Of a stretch of 64,000 bases of DNA, positions 44,701-55,588 are shown piece after piece. Within the stretch, counting starts at the first letter, position 1; each line of letters starts with the position of its first letter. The stretch covers positions 16,690,057 to 16,754,056 of the forward strand of contig JAKSZT010054396.1 of assembly GCA_026826555.1 (NCBI GenBank), given 5' to 3'. Source of the stretch: Tolypeutes matacus (lineage: Eukaryota > Chordata > Mammalia > Cingulata > Chlamyphoridae). Under the pieces are notes generated by a model. It was given only the letters and a program-made list of their open reading frames with translations, did no database searches and was not told the DNA's origin. The position numbers and the translations under genes are program-made.

Positions 44701-45574
44701 CTTTGCTGTATCCCATAAGTTTTGATATGTTGTGTTCTCATTTTCATTTGTCTCAATATATTTACTGATTTCACTTGCAATTTCTTCTTTGACCCACCGA
44801 ATATTTAGGAGTATGTTGTTCAGTTTCCACACATTTGCAAATTTCCTTTTTTCCTGTCTGTTATTGATTTCCAGTTTCATTCCATTATGATCTGAGAAGG
44901 TGCTTTGTATAATTTCAATCTTTTTATATTTATTGAGAGCTGTATTGTGACCTAACATGTGGTCTATCCTGGAGAAAGATCCATGGGCACTTGAGAAGAA
45001 TGTATAATCCGCTGATTTTGGATGCAGTGTTCTATATATGTCTGTGAGGTCTAACTTGTTTATCATATTGTTCAAGTTCTCTGTTTCCTTGTTGATGTTC
45101 TGTCTTGTTGTTCTATCTAATGATGTGAGAGGGGTGTTGAAGTCTCCGACGATTATTGTAGAAATGTCTATTTCTCCCTTCAGTTTTGCCAGAGTTTGTC
45201 TCATATATTTGGGGCACCCTGGTTAGGTGCATAGATATTTGTGACTGTTATATCTTCCTGGAGGATCGTTCCTTTTATTAATATATAATGGCCTTCTGCA
45301 TCTCTTATCACTTTTTGGCATTTGAAGTCTGTTTTGTCTGATATTAGTATAGCTACCCTGCTCTTTTCTGTTTACTATTCGCATGGAGTATCTTTTTCCA
45401 ACCTTTTACTTTCAGCCAGCTTGTATCCTTGGGTCTGAGGTGAGTTTCTTGTAAGCAGCATATGGATGGCTCATGTTTTTTTATCCATTCTGTCAGCCTG
45501 TATCTTTTGATTGGGGAATTTAATCCATTCACATTCAATGATATTACTGAAAATGCACTATTTATTTCCTCCAT
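41763..45574 (-). pseudogene. L1 ORF2 with several frameshifts
   Basis: Endonuclease, RT and C-terminal Cys-rich segments are present in order over four frames: endonuclease motifs LNVNGLNSP, QETH, IIVGDFN, SDHN; RT motifs [12 protein letters not shown] and [10 protein letters not shown]-terminal [18 protein letters not shown]. Frame changes lie near 45350, 45205, 44020, 43370 and 41850. ORF2 normally encodes the nicking endonuclease and reverse transcriptase that copies L1 at the target; this copy cannot make it in one piece. Confidence 0.93.
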
Positions 45575-45714
45575 TTTATTCTTTGGTTTTCATATGTCAT
45601 CTTATTTTTGTCTCTCTTTTTACTCTTTTGGTTATCCTTTCTGCTTTTCTTTCTTCTATACTCTCTTCCAAGCCTCTCTCTCCTGTCTTTTTCTTTCAGG
45701 TTCTAAGGCTTCCT

Positions 45715-46640
45715 TTAATATTTCCTGCAAAGGTGGATTCTTTTTTCAAACTCTCTTAGTTTCTGTTTGTTTGTGAATACTTTATATTCACCTTCATATT
45801 TGAAGGACAGTTTTGCTGGATAAAGAATTCTCGGCTGGCAGTTTTTCTTTCAATTTCCTAATTGTATCATACCACTGTCTTCTCGCCTCCATGGTTTCTG
45901 AAGAGAAATCTGCACTAAGTCTTACTGGACATCCTTTGTACGTGATTGTTTGCTTCTCTCTTGCTGCTCTGAGAATTTTCTCTTTATCTTTTACATTTGA
46001 CATTCTGAATAATATGTGTCTTGGCGTAGGTCTATTTGGATTTATTCTTATTGGGGTACGGTGTGCTTCTTGGACATGGAAGTTCATTTCTTTCATGAGA
46101 GTTGGGAAATTTTCAGCTATTATTTCCTCAAATACTCTTTCTGCCCCTTTTCCTTTCTCTTCTCCTTCTGGAACTCCCATGACACGTGTGTTGTTGCATT
46201 TTGTGTTATCATTCAGATCTCTGAGCCCCTGCTCAATTTTTTCCATTCTTTTCTCTCTGTTCTTTTCTCTCTTCAATTTTAGCTGCTCTGTCTTCAGTAT
46301 CACTTATTCTTTCTTCTATCATTTCGAGTCTGCTGTTGTATGCTTCAAATATATTTTTTACTTCACCTATTGTGTCTTTCATTCCCATGAACTCCGTTAC
46401 TTTTCTGTTCATGATTTCAAATTCTTCTTTACATTCGCGCAGTGACTTCTTGATGTCATTGATCTCTTTAACTATATTCTCTTTCATCTCATTAATTTGA
46501 TTTTGGAAATTTGTGCTCATCTCACTGATTAGTTCTCTCAAATTGTGCATCTCTTCTGGGACTTTGCTGTATTCCGTTTCTTGGGCCATGTCTTCTATTT
46601 TCTTAGTATGGCCCGTAATTTTTTGCTGGTGCTTAGGCAT
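45715..46640 (-). pseudogene. L1 ORF1 with two frameshifts
   Basis: N-terminal coiled-coil (NLRELISEMSTNFQNQINEM), then RRM-like part (MGVPEGEEKGKGAERVFEEI, RPTPRHILFRM) and C-terminal part (RAAREKQTITYKG, METAR-like METMEARRQ stretch). Frame changes near 46270 (coiled coil to RRM) and near 45845. ORF1p is the trimeric RNA-binding chaperone of the L1 particle. Confidence 0.9.
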
Positions 46641-47770
46641 CTGGTTAATTTGTATTTTATTTAGATGCTTTATCTTTTTCTCTTTTATGGGGTTTTAGTC
46701 AGGAGGCTGTGAGTTACCACCGCTCTTTGATTTTTGGCTCAACCTTGATTGTTAGGATTGTTCTGCTGGTTACTCAAAACTGAGCACTGGACCCAGTAAT
46801 TGGTTGTAGAGTTGTTTCTTAGGGCCTTGGGCAGGGAGGCTATAGAGGCCAGGAAAAGCCTCTCTTACTTATTAATTTTCTTATGTGCATTTCCTTGTTC
46901 TGCCAGGAGATGGCGCTTGTTGGCAGCTCTCAATTCAATGCCTGGTCGGAGCGTATTTGTTGTGACATAGGCCAGATCAATGTGATAGAGCTTCCTGTCT
47001 AGGGGCTAAGAGCCCTGTGATTCAAACTTTCTTAGACTGTTCCCCAGACTTCTCTCGTAGCGCCCCCCTTTTCCCAGCTAGGAAATATTTCCACTCCCTT
47101 CTGAATCCTCAGCAATCAGTCCCTGTTAGTAGAGGAGGAGATAGGGAGGTTTGTATATCTTTAGCCCCTTGCAGGCTCGCTCCAAGGCAATGGCGCAGCC
47201 CCACCCAGCCTGGAAGGGCTCTCGGGACAGGGCAGACCAAACCTGGGAGTCCAAAGCAGGGTCAGCCCCAGGCTCTCTCTCCCCTCTCCTGTGGAGTCCT
47301 CAAGAATTAGTCCAGGTTAGAAGAGTGGGAGGTTGCGAGGATCGGATTTCTCCAGTCCTTTCTAGGCTCCCAGGGCAAATGGCTGTGTGGAAGGGTCTGT
47401 GGGGCTCTGCAGCCCAAATTTCACGTCAGAACCTGAGTCAGCCTAAGGCTGTGTCCCTCTCTCTCCCCTTTCTGGGAGTGGCAGATCCCTGAAGCCCCCT
47501 TTGTCTGTGGTCACAGGCCCAGTGGTCCGAGAATTCTGAAGAGTGTGGGGGAGGGTGCCGGCAGCAGCAGAAGCTGCTACTTGCAACTCACAGTTCTGTA
47601 GTCGTGATTTCCCTCTTCTGTCCCTCTCTCCTCTGGGTGGTGTGCAGCCTTCACCTGCTGTCCTAAACCCTAGAAGATCTTTTTCGGTGCTGTTTCTGCT
47701 TGTCCTCTAGCTATTTTTCTGGAGAAGAGATTCCCGTGTCTTACTAGTCCGCCGTCTTCCCGGAAGTGCC
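46641..47770 (-). promoter_or_regulatory. L1 5' region with two GC-rich repeat units
   Basis: About 1.1 kb, GC-rich relative to the rest. Two related units of about 190 bp (about 47105-47297 and 47298-47490) share CCTCAGCAATCAGTCCCTG / CCTCAAGAATTAGTCCAGG starts and GGCTCTCTCTCCCC / CCCTCTCTCTCCCC ends. Acts in other L1s as the internal Pol II promoter; the promoter role here is inferred. Confidence 0.65.
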
Positions 47771-47785
47771 TGCTGGCTCAGTTTT

Positions 47786-48168
47786 ATTAACTCTTAGCCA
47801 AATTGGATATACATAGATCTAAGTTGGAATAGGGGTTAATGTTTGGTTGGAAGAGCTTCAAGAATTTACCTTTTAGAATTAATCATTCTACCTAGTTTCT
47901 CTGATTCCTTTGATAATTAAAAAAGAAAAAAAGTATGCCTTCCAAATTTAAAGAGGATAAATTACTCTGTGGGGAAGGAGAAAGCTTATAAAGAATCAAG
48001 AATTATCAAGCATTTAAAAATAAACTTAAAAAACTTTCATGTACTGAAATACACTAAAAATTAAAAACCAAGATAGGGCTCTAGCATAGGTTAGGGATAA
48101 AATGCTGTTACTTCTTTTGTCAAGGAGATGTTATTGTTGCTAATAGAAAATCTTTATGTGTAATCCAG
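47786..48168. other. Intron 14 distal part, nothing recognised
   Basis: Original intron sequence after the L1 TSD, leading to the e15 acceptor. Confidence 0.6.
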
Positions 48169-48289
48169 GATGGGATCAGGGCAGCCAAGAGAAACATTCA
48201 GATTGAAATCCAGGTGGCTGTTCATAAGATTTATCAGCAGTTATCTGCTACCCTGGAGAGAGCCCTGCAAGCCAACAAACATCACGTTG
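48169..48289 (+). CDS. HERC1: HERC1 exon e15 (w826-w866)
   Basis: 121 bp, phase 0 in, phase 1 out. Acceptor TAATCCAG, donor GTGAGT. It encodes DGIRAAKRNIQIEIQVAVHK and IYQQLSATLERALQANKHHV, amphipathic helices typical of an alpha-solenoid. It ends with the first base of a Glu codon. Confidence 0.96.
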
Positions 48290-48374
48290 GTGAGTAACTG
48301 CTCCTGCAAATACAAGATGTGGGTTACATTCTGGCCTTAGGTTACACTAGGTAGTTGCATTCTATATCTTTTTT

Positions 48375-48472
48375 TTTTTTTTTTTTTTTTTACCGGGAGG
48401 TCCCGGTGATCGAACCTGGGTCCCTCCATATGGGAGACGGACGCCCAACCAGTTGAGCTACATCCGACCCCA
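48375..48472 (-). mobile_element. DAS-SINE monomer
   Basis: T-run, ACCGGGAGGTCCCGGTGATC, CCAACCAGTTGAGCTACATC. TSD ATTCTATATCTTTT at 48359 and 48473. Confidence 0.93.
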
Positions 48473-48486
48473 ATTCTATATCTTTT

Positions 48487-48724
48487 GTTTAACATTAGTA
48501 GATCCACTTACAGATAAAGCATACATTTTTTTCATTTATTTTTTTTATTTAAAAAAATTAAAATATATCATTCATATATAAACATACATAAACATTAAGC
48601 ATATTAAAAGTTGTGAACTTCAAAACAAGCATGCATAACATAATACTGGGCTCCCATACATCACCCCATCACCAATACCTTGCATTGTTGTGAAACATTT
48701 ATTAAAAATTATGAAAGCGTCTTC
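48487..48724. other. Intron 15, possible old L1 tail
   Basis: AT-rich with a short A/T-rich patch near 48540; continuation of the text at 49321-49560 suggests one older interrupted sequence (GGGCTCCCATACATCACCCC, then CATACATTTGGTGTTATT). Confidence 0.45.
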
Positions 48725-48741
48725 AAAGTATAGTTACTGGG

Positions 48742-48930
48742 GAAGTGGCTGTGGCTCAATCAGTAGGGCTCCCGTTTACCATATGGGAGGCCCCGGGTTC
48801 CGTTCCCGCAGCCTCCTGGTGAAGGCAAGCCCGCCCGCGTGGCGTGGTTAGCTCACCCAGCGAGCACAAGCAGCAAGGAGGGGATAAATGAATAAATAAA
48901 TAAAATCTTTAAAAAAAAAAAAAAAAAAAA
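48742..48930 (+). mobile_element. DAS-SINE, extended form
   Basis: GGAAGTGGCTGTGGCTCAAT head, box B, GCTCACCCAGCGAGC, A-tail of about 22. TSD AAAGTATAGTTACTGGG at 48725 and 48931. Confidence 0.95.
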
Positions 48931-48945
48931 AAAGTATAGTTACTG

Positions 48946-49316
48946 GGAAGTGGATGTGGTTTAAGCAATTGGGCTTCCGCCTACCACATGGGAGGTCCTG
49001 GGTTCAGTTCCCCGTGCCTTCTGGAGAAGACGAGCTGGCATGAAGGGTAGGCATGCCGAGCTGACACGACAAGATGATGCAACAAAAGAGACACAAAGAG
49101 GAAAGACAATGAGAGACACAACAAACCAGGGAGCTGAGGTGGCGCAAGCGATTGAGCGCCTCTCTTCCACGTGGGAGGTCCCAGGTTCGGTTCCTGGTGC
49201 TTCCTAAAGAGAAGATGAGCAGACACACAGAGCACACAGCAAAAGGACACAGAGAGCAGACAGCGACCGCAAACAACAAGAAGGGGAATAAATAAATAAA
49301 TCCAAAAAAAAAAAAA
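48946..49316 (+). mobile_element. DAS-SINE, two-headed chimera
   Basis: Two tRNA-like heads (48946-49024 and 49131-49206) separated by AAGACGAGCTGGCATGAAGG and AAAAGAGACACAAAGAGGAA and followed by a second non-tRNA stretch and A-tail. It abuts the TSD of the previous SINE; its right flank AAAGTATTAATTACT resembles the same target. Confidence 0.88.
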
Positions 49317-49320
49317 GTAT

Positions 49321-49647
49321 TAATTACTAACTATAGTCCATATCATACATTTGGTGTTATTTTCCCCCAGCCCTCCCTATTATTTTTGTTGTTGTTCATA
49401 AACTATACAATTTATCTAAAGTGTATAATCAGTGACATTTGGTATCATCACCAGTTGTGCATTCATCACTTCAGTCAATATTAGAACCTTTTCATTTCTC
49501 CAAAAAAAGAAAAAAAAACAAAAAAAAAAACGCAAAGAATAAATATTTGAAAATGTAATAGCATTCCATATTTCTAATTATCTTATGGAAAGATGATTCA
49601 TTTTGTGTTCTTCAAAGATTCTTAACTCTCTCACCCTCTCTTTTCAG
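49321..49647. other. Intron 15 distal part
   Basis: Contains an A-rich patch (49502-49530). No exon recognised; leads to e16 acceptor. Confidence 0.5.
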
Positions 49648-49885
49648 AAGCCCAACAGCGTCTTCTATTGGTTACGGTGTTTGCCCTGAGTGTGCATTAT
49701 CAACCAGTGGATGTTTCTTTGGCAATTTCCACTGGCCTTCTAAATGTTTTGTCACAGTTATGTGGCACAGACACCATGCTGGGACAGCCTCTGCAGTTGT
49801 TGCCAAAGACGGGTGTTTCCCAGCTTAGCACAGCTTTGAAAGTAGCCAGTACAAGATTGCTCCAGATTCTAGCCATCACTACAGG
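49648..49885 (+). CDS. HERC1: HERC1 exon e16 (w866-w945)
   Basis: 238 bp, phase 1 in, phase 2 out. Acceptor CTTTTCAG, donor GTGAGC. It encodes EAQQRLLLVTVFALSVHYQP, VDVSLAISTGLLNVLSQLCG, LPKTGVSQLSTALKVASTRL and ILAITTG. Regular helix-turn-helix periodicity and no charged catalytic motif suggest armadillo/HEAT-like packing (inference). It is 159 bp from e17. Confidence 0.96.
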
Positions 49886-50044
49886 GTGAGCATTTGTAGA
49901 TGTCTTGGAAGAACTGTATGGGGCCTTTTCTCACCACATTTTAGTTATCTCTTTCCCCCCCCCTTATATCTACTTCATGCATTTAAAACAATGTTTGCTT
50001 TCCTGTGTCCTTACCACTTATTTTTTACCTTTCATTTCACATAG

Positions 50045-50235
50045 AACCTATGCAGATAAACTGAGCCCCAAAGTAGTTCAATCCTTATTGGATCTACTGT
50101 GTAGTCAGTTGAAGAATTTGTTGTCCCAAGCTGGTGTACTACTTATGGCCTCTTTTGGAGAAGGGGAAGGAGAAGAGGAGGAAGAAGAAAAAAGAGTTGA
50201 CTCTATTGGAGAAACTGAGAAGAGAGACTTCAGAG
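50045..50235 (+). CDS. HERC1: HERC1 exon e17 (w945-w1009), acidic insert
   Basis: 191 bp, phase 2 in, phase 1 out. Acceptor CACATAG, donor GTATCA (weak at +5). It encodes TYADKLSPKVVQSLLDLLCS and KNLLSQAGVLLMASF, then a glutamate-rich stretch starting GEGEGEEEEEEKR, then ETEKRDFR. The GA-rich codons of the acidic tract (50158-50200) are a low-complexity run that may vary in length between species. Confidence 0.95.
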
Positions 50236-50929
50236 GTATCATAAACTTTTTTCTCTGTCATTATTTACAAGCATTTATGGAATCCCCATTGTGTGCGTAT
50301 CATTAGAATGTAGACTTCTTTCTGTTATGAGGCATAAGATTATAATTTGCTTGTTCATTTACAAACCCCTTTTCTCTCCTAATATGTATGGCTTAGATGA
50401 GCTTATTAAAAGGAGTCTTTTCATAATTAACTCTGATGCTGCGACCATACTGCTCACTCTCTAGGTTCAGCCTCTCCTTGGCTGTCTGTCCTGGCTCTAG
50501 GACTTAGAGTCTAGGTTAGTGATATACCTAGGTTATATATTGCCTAAGGAGAGACAGATATTTTCTTAGGATTTGACCCTGACAAGTCAGCTCTAACCAT
50601 AGTGCTGGCCTAAGTGTTCCCTAGAACCAGATTTGATTTGGGGGAACTGGATTTTAATTAGAAGAACCAGATTTCTTCATTAGGCTTTTCTGTTCCCTAG
50701 TCACTAAGTTCTTCATTATACTTAGCTGTCATAATTTTTAGTTACTGTAATATGGACATCTATTTATAGCTTTAAAAAATTACAGTGAACATTGTATTTC
50801 AATAAAACTTACACCTTGAACAACAGAACTACTGCATATGTCTCTTTAATTAAGAGAATAAAGGTCTAAAATTGGTTATTTATTAAAATATTTTGGGTCT
50901 ACTATGTCCCATTACTCTAATAAACTCTC
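50236..50929. other. Intron 17 proximal part, nothing recognised
   Basis: Unique-looking sequence; no defined repeat. Confidence 0.5.
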
Positions 50930-51975
50930 ATACACAATCAACAAAAGAAAAATAGATAAATTGAACCTAATCAAAATTTAAATTTTGTGCATCAAGATCA
51001 TTATCAACCAATAGGGAAAAAAAATACTTGGAAATCATATATCTGATAAGGGTTTAATGTCCAATAACTCAACAGCAATGAGATAAGAAACCCAATTTAA
51101 AAATGGACCAAGGACTTGAATAGACATTTCTCCAAAGAAGATATACAAATGGTCAAGAAGAACATGAAAAGATGTTCAAAGTCATTAGCCACTAGGAAAA
51201 TGCAATTCAAAACCACAGTGCAATACTACTTCACACCCACCAGAATGCTGATATTAAAGAAACAGAAAATAACAAGTGCTACTGAGGATGCAGAGAAATA
51301 GGAACCTTTGTGCATTATTGGTGGGAATGTAAAATGTGCTGTGGAAAAGTGGTGATTCCTCAAAAAGTTAAACTTAGTATTAATATATTACCTGGCAATC
51401 CTACTTCTAGGTTTATGTTCAAAAGAACTGAAAGCAAGGACTTGAACAGATATTTGAACACTAATGTTCATAGCAGAATTATAGTAGCCAGAAGGTCAAG
51501 CATCACAAATGTGTCCATCAATGGATGAATGGATTAACAAAATGTGGTATATATATATTTTAAGGCTGAATATTATTCAGCCTTAAAAAAGGAATGAAGT
51601 TCTGATACATGTTACAACAGGACTGAACCTTGAGGATATCAAGTTGAGTGAAATAAGCCAGACACAAAAAGACAGATACTGTATGATTTCACTTATATGA
51701 AACAACTAGAATATGCAAATTACTGGAGACAGAATGTAGAATATAAGTTACCAGGGGAGGAAGATTGGAGAATTAATGCTTAATGAGTACAGAGTTTCTG
51801 TTTGAGGTAATGGAAGAATATTGTTTGATATTGGATAGTGGTGATGGTAGCACAACATCGTGAATGTAATTAAGGCCACTGAATTGTAAGCCTGAAGGTG
51901 GTTAAGATGGGAAATGTTATGTTGTATATATTTTAATGTTATGTTGTATGTTATGTTTTATATTTAAAAACCAGA
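50930..51975 (+). mobile_element. Old L1 3' part
   Basis: ORF2 C-terminal text (NRHFSKEDIQMVKKNMKRCS in frame at 51116) and 3'UTR-like sequence (TTGAGGATATCAAGTTGAGT, CCAGACACAAAAAGACAGAT). Diverged, no intact frame. Confidence 0.85.
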
Positions 51976-52021
51976 AGAAACAAATCAAATAACTCTGGAA
52001 GCCCTTAAGTCTTTCTGGATT

Positions 52022-52050
52022 AGAGAGAGAGAGAGAAAGAGAGAGAGCAA
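52022..52050. repeat. (GA)n simple repeat
   Basis: About 28 bp of GA units with one interruption. Confidence 0.85.
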
Positions 52051-52215
52051 GTTACTTAACCTCTGTGCCCCACCCCCATTCCCTCATCTATAAAATAAGG
52101 ATAATAATAGGATCAACCTCCAAAGATGGTTGTGAGGATTAAATTGTTTATATACTCAAAGCACTTAGAGCAGTGCGCACATAGTGAGAGCTCAATAAAT
52201 ATTAATATTAAAACA
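52040..52215 (+). mobile_element. MIR SINE
   Basis: CAAGTTACTTAACCTCTGTG, TCATCTATAAAATAAGGATA, GGTTGTGAGGATTAAATTGT and GAGCTCAATAAATATTAATA; clear MIR order. Confidence 0.85.
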
Positions 52216-53736
52216 ATATAAATATAAATAATATTGTTGATAGGTTGGGCAAGTAGAGGAAATACCCTGGGGATACAAAGATATTAAACATTGTCCCTGC
52301 CCTCAGGGGCCTTCTAGTATAATGAAAGAGGCAGACATGTAAAGAAATAATTTCAATGTAATATTCGAAGTTCAAAAGAAATATCTAAATCCCTTAAGTA
52401 AAAATCTACGAGAATGTATGAATGATTAAGGACTAGCTTTTTAGTTAGTGGTTGGACCAGTACCAAGTTCCTTTTCCCTCTTTATATAGAGTATGATCTT
52501 TATACAAGGAGTATGGGCAGACTCACAATGTGTGATAAAATAAAAGCTAGCTTTTAATGCCACCTCCTATTTTCCTGAGAAACAGTAGAGAATAAAGCAT
52601 TGTTTAGGTAACAGTTTCTTACCATTCTGTGCTGAGTACTGCACATATGGACTGCAGGAAGGATGTAATTAATTAATTTAGTGTCTTATTTCAGAAATAC
52701 ATGCTTGGGAAGGGGGTAGGATGCAAGCCATGGGATTTTCCCATGGACCTCTACCAAAATAGAAGGCTTCATAGACGAGGTAGCTTTTCAACTTTATCTT
52801 GAAGGAATGTGTAAGACCAAAGTTGGAGTGAGATATGTGGGTATCCAGGTCAGGCTAATAATTTGATATTCTTCAAACTAATATTATTTTATTTATATAT
52901 ATATGCTTAGCATTTAAGTAAAGAAGACATAGAGTACTGTGTGGAGGAAAGGTAGGGAAGGAGTTCTTAGCTTTTTTCTCTAATTGTCTCTAGCAGTTTA
53001 GTTCTATCATAGACTTGCTTACCAATCTTTAGCAAAACAGAAGCTTCCAGTTAACTGAAAATACCCTCCTATGAAGATAGATTACTGGCCATCTATTATC
53101 ACCCAAGCATGCCCCTTGTATGTGAATTTGGACATGGCAGAATCTCCCTGAAGTGCTGATATACCCATCTCCAAATTGTTTTAATTTTCTGTATGAGAAT
53201 GCCTCTTAGGGATTGACATCCTATATAGCTGCCCTACTGGCACGTTTCTTCCCCTGGGTCTGAGTGGGACTGTGCCAGGGTAAGGAAGTTTGAAAGGTGT
53301 TATGTGATAAGAAAAGATGGTGTGTTACAGGAAGAGCAGATAGTTCTCTATTCAAAGTACACAGCGTCAGGGGAAACACTGAGAGGGGGGTGGATAAGGG
53401 AGACGGTGGTACCGATGGTGGTGGAGAGACTGGGAAGATGGGTTAGGGTAAGATTGTGTGAAAGGTTTTACATATAGAATTTGAGCTCAGACAAATGATA
53501 ACCAGCCCTCAAAATTTGTTTCTTTGGGTTTCACAGACTGTATTCCCTCAAATGTTATCCACTAAACCCCTGATCTTGGGTAGAGAGCACTTGCTTTTTA
53601 GAATAGCAGTTAAAAAAAAAAAAAAATTACACAAAACCAAGTACACATATTTTATTCTAGCATGCTCACTGTATCACACATAGATGTAAATGATGTTTTA
53701 AGTTTGGCTTTATTTTCTGACCTTTCCCCGTTCTGT
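52216..53736. other. Intron 17 distal part, nothing recognised
   Basis: About 1.5 kb with no SINE or L1. A segment of 53200-53480 is more GC-balanced than its surroundings. Confidence 0.5.
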
Positions 53737-53740
53737 TTTT

Positions 53741-53833
53741 TTTTTTTTTTTTACCGGAAGGTCCCAGGGATCAAACCCAGGTCTCTCCATATGGGAGATG
53801 GACACCCAACCATTTGAGCCACATCCATTCCCC
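53741..53833 (-). mobile_element. DAS-SINE monomer
   Basis: T-run, ACCGGAAGGTCCCAGGGATC, GAGATGGACACCCAACCATT. TSD TTCTGTT-type on both sides. Confidence 0.88.
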
Positions 53834-53986
53834 TATTCTGTTCTTTAAATTTTCAAAAACTCAGTAGGTTACTGACAATGTAGACTTTGAATTAGATTTG
53901 TGCTTACTGTAATCTAAATATAAGTAATCTGATATGACTTCTGTTGACTTTTTGTTGTAATATTAACGTGTCTCTTCGCTTTTCAG

Positions 53987-54142
53987 CTGCACTTAGGAAG
54001 CAACACGCAGCAGAACTACATCTAGGGGATTTTTTAGTTTTTCTTCGCAGAGTTGTTTCTTCAAAAGCAATTCAATCAAAAATGGCTTCCCCCAAATGGA
54101 CGGAGGTGCTTCTAAATATAGCATCTCAGAAGTGTTCTTCAG
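53987..54142 (+). CDS. HERC1: HERC1 exon e18 (w1009-w1061)
   Basis: 156 bp, phase 1 in and out (symmetric). Acceptor GCTTTTCAG, donor GTACAT (weak). It encodes AALRKQHAAELHLGDFLVFL, RRVVSSKAIQSKMASPKWTE and VLLNIASQKCSS. It is flanked by DAS-SINE monomers in opposite orientation (53741-53833 - and 54798-54897 +), 153 and 655 bp away. Confidence 0.96.
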
Positions 54143-54797
54143 GTACATGACGTTTAGAATATTTTTATTCATCATATGTGTTTTATTCAAATAATGCTAG
54201 ATTTTAACAACATAGGGCACTTAGTCTTGAATTCCAGGCTTTTCTTTCTTTTATTCTGTGTACTTATTCAATCAAAAGAAAACTCTAACGTTAGGAGTAG
54301 AGAATTTGACCCTAAATGTTCAAAGAGCAATACTAAAAATAAGCAGACTACATCCCTGTTTAATATGATAATTTGCCACAGATTTTGACCTTACTTCTTT
54401 GATTATCAGGATGCAGATCTGAGTTTGTCCATTCTGTCTTATGATATGATTTCTCTTGCCTTGATTGTGATTTCTGATTGTGTGGTACCTGTGAGAGCTT
54501 GATCCTTAGTTCTTAGCCTGAAAAATTGGTCTGCATGCATAGATTGCTGTCACTCCTTTACTAGTCTGTTTTAAATACGTTAAAACATTATGGACTCTTC
54601 CATAGTATATGTTATTTTATATGTATACATTCTCAATATATGTTAGTAGTTTTTCTTAACTAGTATAATTTGCAGCAGCTTTTCTTTTTCCTTTATAAGA
54701 TGAGGCTTAAATAACATTGATTACGTTCTTAGAGCCTAAAAATCATATCCATTTATTTTCAACGGGTTTTATTATATTAATGTATATTAAGAAACAT
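54143..54797. other. Intron 18 proximal part, nothing recognised
   Basis: AT-rich, no repeat recognised. Confidence 0.55.
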
Positions 54798-54897
54798 GGG
54801 AGCGGACGTGGCTCAAGAAGTTGAGCACCTGCTTCCCACATGGGAGGTCCTGGGTTTGGTTTCTGGTGCCTACTAAAAACAAAACAAAACAAAACAC
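54798..54897 (+). mobile_element. DAS-SINE monomer
   Basis: GGGAGCGGACGTGGCTCAAG, CCTGGGTTTGGTTTC, tail of AAAAC repeats. Confidence 0.9.
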
Positions 54898-55079
54898 AAA
54901 GATACATATTTATGCATCAGTATCTGTTTCTACCTTTGTTTACTTTAGCAAAGTACAAACTACTTACTCCCCATTAATCCTAACAACCTCTGTGGGATAG
55001 TCAGGGTGTGGATGGGGAAGAGGCAGTGAGAGATGCTATAATAAGCATGAGTTTAAAAAGAAATAGATTTGTTTAAAAA

Positions 55080-55255
55080 CTATCCCTGCCTCTACTGAGC
55101 TGGGTGGCTTTGTTCAAGTTACTTCTCTAAGGCTCTGATATAACCATCAATAAAATGGTTATATAATGTAGGATTTATGAGACTTTAAAGGATTTAATGT
55201 ATATAAAATGCATAGCACGACGTGTGGGACAGGTAATTATTATAGTGCTTTTTCT
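55080..55255 (+). mobile_element. MIR-like SINE
   Basis: GAGCTGGGTGGCTTTGTTCA, CAAGTTACTTCTCTAAGGCT, AAATGCATAGCACGACG; diverged MIR order. Confidence 0.6.
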
Positions 55256-55481
55256 ATTATGTACACGTAAAAACTAAAGCATAAGCATGACTATCCCTAT
55301 TGATTAATGGGTACAGGATGGTTCTAGAATTCTTGTGATAAATAATAGGTAAAATGAAGTCCATTCCACCCACAAATGCTCAGCAGTCTCAGCTATTTTT
55401 TTTCAAGAGGTTCATTTTAACTTTGAATTTAAGACTCACTGATAATTAGAAAATGTCTTCCCCCCTTTCCCCACCCCCCAG

Positions 55482-55588
55482 GTATTCCTCTAGTTGGTAA
55501 CTTACGAACCAGGCTCCTTGCACTTCATGTCCTTGAAGCTGTGCTTCCAGCTTGTGAATCTGGTGTAGAAGATGATCAAATGGCCCAG
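55482..55588 (+). CDS. HERC1: HERC1 exon e19 (w1061-w1096)
   Basis: 107 bp, phase 1 in, phase 0 out. The acceptor is preceded by a strong C/T tract ending CCCCCCAG; the donor CAG|GTTTCT is one of the weakest in the window. It encodes GIPLVGNLRTRLLALHVLEA, VLPACESGVEDDQMAQ. Solenoid-like helices continue. Confidence 0.95.

Larger units (their letters stand above)
41585..47770 (-). mobile_element. Full-length L1, antisense to HERC1
   Basis: 6186 bp. On the minus strand: GC-rich 5' region from 47770 (CTTCCGGGAAGACGGCGG start, YY1-site-like), ORF1 remnant 46640-45715, spacer, ORF2 remnant 45574 to about 41763, a 3'UTR of only 180-250 bp and an A-tail. TSD TGCTGGCTCAGTTTT, 15 bp and perfect, at 41570-41584 and 47771-47785. 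No SINE or LTR has entered it and its breaks are small indels, so it is younger than the L1 at 12688-18948. It fills about 90% of the intron. Confidence 0.96.

Noticed and set aside
41837..46640. An active (intact) L1
   Set aside because: ORF1 changes frame at least twice and ORF2 at least four times, so neither protein could be made whole.
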